A DNA stretch of 64,000 bases, from NCBI GenBank assembly GCA_040768905.1, contig JAXGMA010000001.1, forward strand, positions 124,001 to 188,000, given 5' to 3'. Below are positions 14,688 through 22,415 of the stretch, one piece after another (the stretch's first letter is position 1; every line of letters starts with the position of its first letter). This DNA is from SZUA-584 sp040768905 (GTDB lineage Bacteria; Bacillota; Clostridia; Christensenellales; SZUA-584). The position numbers were made by a program, and so were the translations under genes. The notes under the pieces were generated by a model that was given only the letters and a program-made list of their open reading frames with translations, ran no database searches and was not told where the DNA came from.

Positions 14688-17663
14688 ATGAACATTAAAG
14701 AATTTGAGATAGGAAATAATAGAGTCGCACAAATCCATTCAATTCCTGACGCTGGACTACTAGAGGTTGATGCTGTTGTATCTTCCTGGAAAAATGTATT
14801 ATCATTTAATGCACAAGATGATAATACTCCTGGATTTCGGCCAGCACAACTCGGAGCACTTTTTTCGATAAAATCTCACTGGATCAATTCTGATGAGCCA
14901 GCTACTATTGTTATGCCAACTGGTACGGGTAAAACAGAAACAATGATTGCTACTGTTGTATCAGAAATGATTAAACGCACCTTTATTATTGTTCCAAGTA
15001 GCTTGTTGAGGAAACAAACCGCAGAAAAATTTCTGACATTTGGGATTTTACAAAAGGTTGGAATTATTAAGGATAAAGCACTTAAACCAACTGTTACAAC
15101 ACTGCGTACAACACCTAAAGAACTTATTGATTTGCAAGAGATTTTAAATAAATCCAATATTATAATTACTACTATGTCATTATTACAAAGGTTTTCTGAC
15201 AACTACTTAACAGCAATCAGCGAAATCTGCGATACCTTAATTGTTGACGAAGCGCACCATATTGCGGCGAACACTTGGGCTACTGTAAAGTACAAGTTAA
15301 GAAAATTGAAATGCCTACAATTTACTGCAACGCCCTTTAGAAACGATGGAAAAAGGGTTGACGGGAAAATTATATATAATTTTCCGTTAGCGATGGCCCA
15401 AAAACAAGGATATTTTCAACAAATTAATTTTCTTCCTATATGGGAGTTTGATGTAGAAAAAGGCGATCTTGCTATCGCAGCAGCTGCAACCAACAAGCTG
15501 GATAGCGATTTGAAAGTTGGGTATAATCATGTCATTCTTGTACGTGCTAAAGATAAGTTGTCTGCAAATCGTTTGTACAACACTATATATCGTCCATATT
15601 TTGAAAAATATAATCCGGTCTTGATACATAGTGACGTCTCGATAACTGAAAGAGCCTCGGCGATGAAAGCAATTAATAGTGGAAACTCAAGAATAGTGGT
15701 TTGTGTGGATATGTTCGGGGAAGGAATTGATGTACCTAGTCTTAAAATAGCAGCTGTGCATGATAAATATAAATCGCTTCCAATAACATTACAATTTATT
15801 GGACGTTTTGCAAGATCAAGCGAAGGACTCGGTACAGCGACAGTGATCACCAACATAGCTAATGATGAACTTAATGAATCACTGCGAGAGCTTTACACTC
15901 AAGATTCTGACTGGAATGTTATACTTCATATTATGGCTAATCGAGAAATTGATAAGGAACTATCGCTACAAGAGCTTGCTGAAGGCTTTGATGCATCTTC
16001 TTTAAGTGGAATAACTATTCAGCAATTGCGTCCCAAAGTGAGTATGGTAGCATACAATACCAATGAAAAAAACTGGCACCCAAATGCTATTTATAAAGTA
16101 TTCGATCCAGATAAGTGCTTTTTCACTATCAATAACGATAGTAGAATTATAGTAATAATTGAAAAACTTGATTCAAATATTGAATGGACATCTTTCAAAG
16201 GCATTAACGATACAAACTGGAATTTGCATCTGGTTTATTGGAATCCCCAAATAAAAATGTTTTTCATAAATAGCACAAACAAGAGTATTTCTGATACTTT
16301 AGCCAATGCATTATTTGTTCAGTCTGAAAGAATAAGCGGTGAGAATGTCTTCCGCTGTTTACATGGGATTAAAAGATTGATGCTTGGCACAGTTGGCCTA
16401 AAATCTGCAATTGATGGCCCTATTCGGTATAGAATGTTTGCGGGAATTGATATTGCTAACGGGATTACTGAATCACAAAAAGAGACTTCATTTAAATCCA
16501 ACTTATTTGGAGCTGGATATAGTGGAAACGGTAAAGTAAGTATTGGTTGTTCATATAAAGGGCGCATTTGGTCTAGGTGGGTTGAGAGTATTGATTATTG
16601 GATTAACTGGTGCAGTGATATTGCTAAGCGTTTACAAAATGAGGAAATCAATACATCAAAAATATTTGAGGGTGCATTAGTCCCCGAAATTATTAAAGAA
16701 CGGCCCTCCTCTATTCCTTATGGAATAGAATGGCCTATCGATATGGATTTGATAAATGATAATAGTGTCCTTATAACCCATGGGCTTAACGAATATCCAA
16801 TTTATTCAATGGATATAAAACTTTCTGATTTTAATGAGACTGGGCCAATACGGTTTTCTGTCGAAAACAATAAAATATCCGAAGAATATGAATTATTTAT
16901 TTCGAACAGAAAATTTGAGTTTAAAGTTGTAAAGTCAAAAGGATTAATGATAAAGAGAAGCAAACGCGAATACAAAATGACAGAATTCTTTAACGAATTT
17001 CCACCCCATATTAAATTCGTTGACCAATCAATGTTAGAAGGAAATCTTCTTGTTAAGATAACTACCACTCCTCCAGTATTTAATGGAGAACGTATACAGG
17101 TTTGGGATTGGCATGGTATAGATATTCATAAAGAATCCCAAGGAATCGGGCGAAATAAGGAAAGTATTCAATTTCGTGTTATACAAAACCTTGTTGCCGC
17201 AGATCATTTTAGTGTGATTTTTGACGATGACGATGCTGGTGAAATTGCAGATGTTGTAAGCATTAATGATAGTAATGATAAGATATCTATTCAGTTCTAT
17301 CACTGTAAGTACTCTCATGGAGATAATCCCGGTGCTCGAGTAGCGGATTTGTACGAAGTATGTGGGCAAGCAGAGAAATCAATAAAGTGGTGTCAAGAAC
17401 CACGCGCAATTATCGACCGCCTCTTGAAACGTGAAGCAGAGCGTGTTCAATCGGGTGGAACACGATTTGAAGTTGGAAGTCCGCGTAAGCTTCAAGAAAT
17501 AAAAAATAAAATGCGTATTTTTCCAACACATATTGAAATATTCATCGTGCAACCTGGAATTAATTCTATAGCGTTAACAGATGATATGATTCGAATACTT
17601 AGCGGAACGGCATCATATTTAATGGACACCTACAGTGTCAATTTACAAGTCATTTGTAGCTAA
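14688..17663 (+). CDS. Large SF2 DEAH-box helicase, putative defence protein
   Basis: A 991-residue protein with an N-terminal SSL2/type-III-restriction-like helicase. Motif I is PTGTGKTE (77-84), motif II DEAHHI (187-192), motif III FTATPF, and motif VI QFIGRFARS. The C-terminal 550 residues are unrecognised and lack an obvious nuclease motif. Start 14688 is chosen for GGGAG seven bases upstream; TTG at 14652 would add 12 residues. Single large helicases of this type occur in defence islands, for example HamB of Hachiman, but no HamA-like partner is adjacent, so the system cannot be named. The gene is bounded on both sides by copies of a structured repeat. Confidence 0.75.
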   Translation: MNIKEFEIGNNRVAQIHSIPDAGLLEVDAVVSSWKNVLSFNAQDDNTPGFRPAQLGALFSIKSHWINSDEPATIVMPTGTGKTETMIATVVSEMIKRTFIIVPSSLLRKQTAEKFLTFGILQKVGIIKDKALKPTVTTLRTTPKELIDLQEILNKSNIIITTMSLLQRFSDNYLTAISEICDTLIVDEAHHIAANTWATVKYKLRKLKCLQFTATPFRNDGKRVDGKIIYNFPLAMAQKQGYFQQINFLPIWEFDVEKGDLAIAAAATNKLDSDLKVGYNHVILVRAKDKLSANRLYNTIYRPYFEKYNPVLIHSDVSITERASAMKAINSGNSRIVVCVDMFGEGIDVPSLKIAAVHDKYKSLPITLQFIGRFARSSEGLGTATVITNIANDELNESLRELYTQDSDWNVILHIMANREIDKELSLQELAEGFDASSLSGITIQQLRPKVSMVAYNTNEKNWHPNAIYKVFDPDKCFFTINNDSRIIVIIEKLDSNIEWTSFKGINDTNWNLHLVYWNPQIKMFFINSTNKSISDTLANALFVQSERISGENVFRCLHGIKRLMLGTVGLKSAIDGPIRYRMFAGIDIANGITESQKETSFKSNLFGAGYSGNGKVSIGCSYKGRIWSRWVESIDYWINWCSDIAKRLQNEEINTSKIFEGALVPEIIKERPSSIPYGIEWPIDMDLINDNSVLITHGLNEYPIYSMDIKLSDFNETGPIRFSVENNKISEEYELFISNRKFEFKVVKSKGLMIKRSKREYKMTEFFNEFPPHIKFVDQSMLEGNLLVKITTTPPVFNGERIQVWDWHGIDIHKESQGIGRNKESIQFRVIQNLVAADHFSVIFDDDDAGEIADVVSINDSNDKISIQFYHCKYSHGDNPGARVADLYEVCGQAEKSIKWCQEPRAIIDRLLKREAERVQSGGTRFEVGSPRKLQEIKNKMRIFPTHIEIFIVQPGINSIALTDDMIRILSGTASYLMDTYSVNLQVICS

Positions 17664-17699
17664 TTATTTTTTAATGTCTTTATATGTGAAATAATAAGC

Positions 17700-17755
17700 T
17701 TTGAACTACGCATTATGTAAAAACGAAAGGCGTTTTGAGCTGCGCCTAAGACTAA
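17700..17755 (+). repeat. Structured repeat copy R2, downstream of the helicase gene
   Basis: TTTGAACTACG, ATTA, ACGAAAGG, AGGCG/CGCCT hairpin, CCTAAGACTAA. Compared with R1, the outer blocks match almost exactly while the stem is shorter and has different paired bases. R2 ends within a base or two of the point where a 5'-truncated dehydrogenase frame becomes recognisable, so it probably marks an insertion or deletion junction. Confidence 0.7.
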
Positions 17756-17756
17756 T

Positions 17757-18224
17757 TTTGAACAGCATGATAATACCGGAGAATACTTAAAAGAAATTAC
17801 ACAAGGCGGCGCCGATATCGTGATAGATGCTGTAGGCATGGACGGAAAGTTTACGCCACTGGAATACCTTGCTACCGGATTAAAGCTGCAGGGTGGAGCT
17901 TTGGGCGGATTCGTAATCGCGAGCCAGGCTGTAAGAAAGGGCGGATTGATACAGGTGACCGGTGTTTACGGCGCCCGTTATAACGGATTCCCGTTTGGAG
18001 ATATCATGAACCGCAATATTAATCTGAGAACGGGACAAGCTCCTGTTATCCCCTATATGCCAAGGCTTTATCAAATGCTTGCAGAAAATAAGGTTGACCC
18101 CAGCGATATCATTACCCATAAACTGCCGTTGAATCAAGCAAAGCACGGATACGAAATTTTTGACACGAAAACAGATGGATGCATCAAGGTTGTCCTCAAA
18201 CCGGGGACGCACAGACCTTCGTAA
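17757..18224 (+). pseudogene. Zinc-type alcohol dehydrogenase, 5' half missing
   Basis: The open frame gives the C-terminal 155 residues of a medium-chain dehydrogenase: GGADIVIDAVGMDGKF of the Rossmann fold, then KGGLIQVTGVYGARYNGFPF and the C-terminal ITHKLPLNQAKHGYEIFDTK. This is the glutathione-independent formaldehyde or alcohol dehydrogenase branch. The catalytic-zinc half and cofactor loop are absent; recognisable sequence starts right after repeat R2. Related clostridial loci place such dehydrogenases beside CotF genes, as here. Dead as an enzyme unless expressed from a missing part. Confidence 0.8.
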
Positions 18225-18247
18225 AACTTTTAAGGAGTGTTGGAAGA

Positions 18248-18502
18248 ATGGAAAACAGGAAAAGAATAGCACCGCATGAGGCTTTTGAGCTGCACGAAAT
18301 ACTGACGTTTAAAAATGTCTGCTTAACAAAATCTTCGGCCATGGCCGCATTTGTTAAAGATGATGAACTGGCCGAAATAATGCGGCAGGATTTTAATATT
18401 TCACGCGGCCAAATAAAAGAAATACGGGATTTTTTACAATCATCCGAACTTGCAGCCCACACGGCTGCCAGAGATGATTCAACATTGAACACAATTAGTT
18501 GA
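18248..18502 (+). CDS. Small spore-coat-associated protein
   Basis: An 84-residue helical protein (MENRKRIAPHEAFELHEIL) from the group of short proteins that pair with CotF-type coat proteins in Clostridia. It contains HEILTFKNVCLTKS, resembling half of the ferritin-like CotF helical bundle. A ribosome site AAGGAGTG precedes the ATG. It follows the dehydrogenase remnant by 23 bases and precedes the CotF gene by 14. Presumably made in sporulation; identification is moderate. Confidence 0.6.
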   Translation: MENRKRIAPHEAFELHEILTFKNVCLTKSSAMAAFVKDDELAEIMRQDFNISRGQIKEIRDFLQSSELAAHTAARDDSTLNTIS

Positions 18503-18516
18503 AAGAAGGTATAACC

Positions 18517-18816
18517 ATGGGAATAATACAGAACCTGGCAGGTATGGGCGACATGACTGAACAGGTAATCGCAACAGACCTTTTAATCTCTGCAAAAACA
18601 GGCGTCAGGAATTATGCGGTTGCTGTCTCAGAAGCGATTACCCCCGAAATTAAAATAATGCTCCGCGGGCACCTGTATGCCTCTATTGATATCCATGAAA
18701 AAATAACAAACTATATGGCTAAAAAAGGCTACTATAATGTGCAGGACCCGAATGAACAAATAACGGTTGATTTGAAAGCAGCCGAGACTGCATTAAATAT
18801 TCAGCAAAATTTATAA
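18517..18816 (+). CDS. CotF-family spore coat protein
   Basis: A 99-residue protein with the Coat_F signature: MTEQVIATDLLISAKTGVR, AVSEAITPEIKIMLR and HEKITNYMAKKGYYNVQDP. These short helical proteins join the spore coat or a ferritin-like assembly in the mother cell. ATG at 18517 follows GAAAGAAGG. The conserved GYYN..DP near the C-terminus is intact and the length is normal. Confidence 0.85.
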   Translation: MGIIQNLAGMGDMTEQVIATDLLISAKTGVRNYAVAVSEAITPEIKIMLRGHLYASIDIHEKITNYMAKKGYYNVQDPNEQITVDLKAAETALNIQQNL

Positions 18817-19530
18817 ACTGTTCGTAATGTGGTTGTGCTAAAAAGTTTTGCATGCTGTTGAAGCGGTTAAAGTCAACCGTGTCCTTTCTAATGATATCCT
18901 TCAAGGACAATATAAAAGATTTATGGCTCATTCAGGAAGAAAACAGCCATCCAGCTATAATATCTTCCTTGATCCTCGATAAGGTGCAAACGATAATAAA
19001 TAGCGTAAAAAAATCGGCTATAAAAGTAATGCAAGTTGTTTTTCAAATAATATTTTCTATTGGCAATACGGCGGGTGTTACGGTTCCAAGTTGTGGCACT
19101 TCACCAGTAAATATCGCCGCTTTATCTGCAATGTAATAAAAAACACAAGAAAAAAAATACACTGTTAAACGCTGCTTCCTTCGGAGAAACGCTTCAACGG
19201 GCTAACGCACAAGGCTTTCAACCGGGATGTTGGAAACAAGGATCAGATCATTGAGGATTTCGACACGATCATAGAGGCACTTAAAGATACAACAAAAGAG
19301 AAATTCCTGGAACTGTCTAACATTAGAGTAATTGAAAATTTGAAACAATTGATGAATTAGTTGCGGTCTTAATTGAAGAAAATTATCTATATGAATAGAT
19401 TTTTATTTACGTGAAAAAGTATTGACATTTGTTTTTTATTAAAATAGTATATGGAAATATAACATAAGAATAACGAATCAAGGTAACTTAAATTATAAAT
19501 ACGTAAAATAAAATTTACTGGAGCAATATT
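18817..19530 (+). other. Gene debris between spore coat genes and LacI regulator
   Basis: About 700 bases with broken reading frames. One fragment encodes HAVEAVKVNRVLSNDILQ up to FLDPR and stop near 18980; another (about 19185-19360) encodes LTHKAFNRDVGNKDQIIEDF and ends ENLKQLMN. Neither has a start codon in frame and neither is recognised. The 5' end of the LacI gene has an AT-rich leader with TTGACA at 19422 as a likely -35. Confidence 0.5.
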
Positions 19531-20550
19531 ATGGGTTTTACAATACAAGATATTGCACGAATGGCGAATGTATCGCCTACCACAGTTTCGAGAGTATTAA
19601 ATAATAAACCTGATGTCAAAAAAGAAACTAAAGAAAAAATAAACGATTTGATAAAAAAGTATAACTATCAACCTGATGTCTTTGCACAGGGAATACATAC
19701 AAAAAAAAGTAATTGTATTGGTCTTATTATACCTCGTGACCTTGAACCTTTTCTTTCAAATCCGTTTTATTATGAAATGCTTAGAGGTATTTTAACTGAG
19801 TTAACAAATAGGGGTTATTTTTTGCAATATTTGCATATACAAAACAAAGAACATTTAGCGAATACATATAGACAAAAAAGAATTGATGGTTATTTATTAA
19901 TAAGAGCAGGAGAGGTTGATGAGTCTATTATTGATTCATTAATTAATATTGAAGCGCCTATAGTTTCGACCACGGATTTAGTGAGAAATAAAACAATCTG
20001 TAGTGTGGATATTAATAATTACCAGGCTGCAAGTGAAGCGATGATACATCTTATTTCTTTAGGGCATCGTAAAATTGCATTGATATTAACAAATGATATC
20101 TTACCAAGCAGTCAGGAAAGATTTAAAGCTTATCAAGATATATTAAAATCATTTAATATTCCTTATGATGAGAGTTTAGTTCAAAAAACCGAAACCTCTT
20201 TTAAAGGGGGATATGATGCTATGGAAAAGATATTTGAAAAAGAATCAGAATATCCATCGGCTGTATTTGTTAGTGCCGATGTAATGGCTATTGGAGTAAT
20301 GCATTCAATAAAAAGCAGAGGTAAAAAAATTCCGCAGGATATATCAATAATCGGTTTTGATGGAATTGGTATAGCAGAGTATTTAGACCCGCCGCTTACA
20401 ACAGTAAGTCAATCATCATTTTTAAAAGGGAAAATAGCTGCACATACATTAATTAACTTAATAGAAAGTGCAAAAAAAAGAGATTCAATAATAATAAATA
20501 CTAAACTTATAATTCGAAAGTCAACATGTCAATATAATAACAAGATTTAA
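19531..20550 (+). CDS. LacI-family transcriptional repressor
   Basis: A 339-residue LacI/GalR regulator. The helix-turn-helix is at the N-terminus (TIQDIARMANVSPTTVSRVL, 4-23) with the hinge VFAQGIHTKKSNCIGLIIP. The periplasmic-binding-like sensor domain follows, including SVDINNYQAASEAMIHLISL, AVFVSADVMAIGVMHSIKS and SIIGFDGIGIAEYLDPPLTT. It sits 440 bases upstream of the sugar operon on the same strand; the palindromic site at 20811-20835, directly after a strong promoter, is the obvious operator. The inducer is presumably a sugar or sugar acid of that pathway. Confidence 0.9.
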   Translation: MGFTIQDIARMANVSPTTVSRVLNNKPDVKKETKEKINDLIKKYNYQPDVFAQGIHTKKSNCIGLIIPRDLEPFLSNPFYYEMLRGILTELTNRGYFLQYLHIQNKEHLANTYRQKRIDGYLLIRAGEVDESIIDSLINIEAPIVSTTDLVRNKTICSVDINNYQAASEAMIHLISLGHRKIALILTNDILPSSQERFKAYQDILKSFNIPYDESLVQKTETSFKGGYDAMEKIFEKESEYPSAVFVSADVMAIGVMHSIKSRGKKIPQDISIIGFDGIGIAEYLDPPLTTVSQSSFLKGKIAAHTLINLIESAKKRDSIIINTKLIIRKSTCQYNNKI

Positions 20551-20769
20551 GATTTGCACACTTGTAGCCTTTGACTTTATACTTTTAAGAAATTAAAAAA
20601 TAGAATGCCCATCACGACATGAGGCTGCGTTAATGTGCCAAGTTGTTTTTGTATACAAACAAAAAGATACGTAAACCAAGGCTTCGCTTCATTAAATACT
20701 TACGTTCTGTTTTTTTCAATTCCGAAGTTATGGCAAATTAAAGTATCAAATATTTTAAATAAATAGGAA

Positions 20770-20798
20770 TTGACAAATAAAAAAAAATACAATACAAT
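20770..20798 (+). promoter_or_regulatory. Sigma-A promoter of the sugar operon
   Basis: TTGACA at 20770-20775 and TACAAT at 20793-20798 with exactly 17 bases between. Transcription would start near 20805, inside the leader and just before the putative operator. Confidence 0.75.
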
Positions 20799-20810
20799 TC
20801 AAAATATGAA

Positions 20811-20835
20811 AACGATAACGGTAACGTTTACGATC
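20811..20835. promoter_or_regulatory. Putative LacI-type operator of the sugar operon
   Basis: AACGATAACGGTAACG followed by TTTACGATC contains the GTAA-CG-TTTAC core of LacI/GalR operators (consensus with central CG). A related half-site GTTATCGTTAC appears inverted near 20882. Position just downstream of the -10 box allows blocking of transcription. Binding is inferred. Confidence 0.6.
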
Positions 20836-21008
20836 TGTGATTTAATGACTAATTTGAGAGTGCTATTAAGGGTAAATGGATGTTATCGTTACTTTTATAT
20901 CAGACTACCAATTTTCTATGTTTTACGATGTTTCTCATTTAGTTTTGCGATAGATCAATAAGAGGTCATTAAGAAGTTAGCATAAAATTGATAATGAAAG
21001 AGGAAAAT

Positions 21009-22388
21009 ATGGGCGTAAAAATTGCAATTGCACACATGGGAGATAGCCGTGATGATTTTTATGGGAAAAGGAAAGGTTTAGTTGAAGAAGAGATAGAAAA
21101 ACTTGGCTGGCTGAAAGATAGATTTGAAGTTATAGAATCTGATGTTTTACGGTCGAAATCGGACATTGTGGAATATGCGCATAAAGTAAATACAAATGGA
21201 GCCACTTGCTTGATTATCCATATTCCCATCTGGTCAGATCCGATATTTTCTATTATACTTGGCCAGAATATTCAGTTGCCTGTAATTCTTCTGGGAAATA
21301 GTCGGCCCGACACATCCAGCTATTTAGGAGTTCTTGGTTCAGGAGGAGCATTAAATCAGGTTGGTTGTTTTCATACAAGAATATTTGACGGCAAAGAACA
21401 GGAATCACAGAGAAAGATTTCTGCCTTTATTTTTGCAGCAGCAGCGAGACAACAGCTAAAGGGAAAAACGCTGGGGCTTTTTGGCGGGAGAAGCCTGGGA
21501 ATGCTTACGACTTGCACTGATGCTGCTCAATGGCAAAAGCTATTTGGTGTGGATATTGAATTTCTGGATCAAATGGAGATCGTCGAAGTCGCTGAAGAAA
21601 TTCATGAAGAATTAATCGAGCGGCATACCAATTGGCTGCTTGGTAAATTGGCGTCCTGTGAATTTGGCGGAAATTTTACTATGCAGGCCCTAAAACGTCA
21701 GGTTAGAGGATATATTGCCGTTAAAAATATAATAAAAGAAAAAGGGATCGATTTTGTTGGTGTAAAATGCCAGTCTGAATTGACTAACGGCTATGCATCT
21801 CACTGCCTGGCACATATGCTTTTGAATGGAACCTGGGATGCTGACGGAAAAAAACAACCAGTTGTCCATGCCTGTGAATGTGATGCTGACGGAGCGCTTA
21901 CGATGCAAATTCTGCAACTGATTTCCGAAGGTAAACCAACGGCACTTCTTGATGTACGTTGGTATGATAAAACGAAAAAGAAATGGATATTTACAAACTG
22001 TGGCGCAACATGTTCCTATTTCTTCTCGGACAATCAGGATGAAACCGGACTTTCAAATGTGAAGGCGATGCAGCATGCTTTTGGAGAAGCAGGAGGGGGT
22101 GCGTACCAAGGAGTTGTTAAACCCCAGCCGCTAACACTGGCAAGGCTTTGCAGGAAAAACGGTGAATATTGGATGACGATTATTGAGGGTAAAATCGAGG
22201 AGTTCGATAAAGATTGTCTTAAATATACTACAGCTTGTTTTCCTCAGGCATTGGTTAACATACCTGTGGGAGAAGAATTCTTGCAGGATTTTGATTCAAA
22301 CCATCTTCATATGGTTTCAGGTTGTTATGCTCAGGAACTAAAAGAGTTCTGCAGGCAAAGTGGTATAAAATATTCAGAGTTGATCTGA
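21009..22388 (+). CDS. L-fucose/L-arabinose isomerase-family protein
   Basis: A 459-residue protein of the fucose/arabinose isomerase superfamily. Visible segments are the Rossmann-like N-terminal part (KIAIAHMGDSRDDFYGKR) and the middle KTLGLFGGRSLGMLTTCTDA, then VGVKCQSELTNGYASHCLAH and VHACECDADGALTMQILQLI, where metal-binding Glu and Asp are expected. Family members convert an aldose to a ketose. Start 21009 is preferred over 20988 because AAAGAGG lies just before it. First gene of an operon with a glycyl radical enzyme, a dehydrogenase and a tagaturonate-epimerase-like protein; the true substrate may be unusual. Confidence 0.8.
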   Translation: MGVKIAIAHMGDSRDDFYGKRKGLVEEEIEKLGWLKDRFEVIESDVLRSKSDIVEYAHKVNTNGATCLIIHIPIWSDPIFSIILGQNIQLPVILLGNSRPDTSSYLGVLGSGGALNQVGCFHTRIFDGKEQESQRKISAFIFAAAARQQLKGKTLGLFGGRSLGMLTTCTDAAQWQKLFGVDIEFLDQMEIVEVAEEIHEELIERHTNWLLGKLASCEFGGNFTMQALKRQVRGYIAVKNIIKEKGIDFVGVKCQSELTNGYASHCLAHMLLNGTWDADGKKQPVVHACECDADGALTMQILQLISEGKPTALLDVRWYDKTKKKWIFTNCGATCSYFFSDNQDETGLSNVKAMQHAFGEAGGGAYQGVVKPQPLTLARLCRKNGEYWMTIIEGKIEEFDKDCLKYTTACFPQALVNIPVGEEFLQDFDSNHLHMVSGCYAQELKEFCRQSGIKYSELI

Positions 22389-22415
22389 TATTACACTAAG
22401 AAGGGGGTGTAAGGA

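Larger units (their letters stand above)
281..17755. mobile_element. Integrated mobilizable element plus cargo, right end uncertain
   Basis: The segment holds an integrase next to tmRNA, a broken excisionase, a replication-type ATPase, a ParM/ParR-like pair, a MobC-like accessory protein and a relaxase, but no coupling protein or type IV secretion genes. That gene set suits an element mobilized by a helper rather than a self-transmissible one. The right limit is set provisionally at 17755, where repeat copy R2 meets a 5'-truncated chromosomal-looking dehydrogenase. Without an attR the cargo at 9-17.7 kb could be a separate insertion. Confidence 0.5.

Noticed and set aside
14688..17663. Naming the helicase as Hachiman HamB or a DISARM component
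   Set aside because: No HamA-like, methylase or other partner gene is adjacent, and the C-terminal half was not recognised.
20770..20961. 63-codon frame upstream of the fucose-isomerase-like gene
   Set aside because: It covers the promoter and operator of the sugar operon and has no ribosome site.
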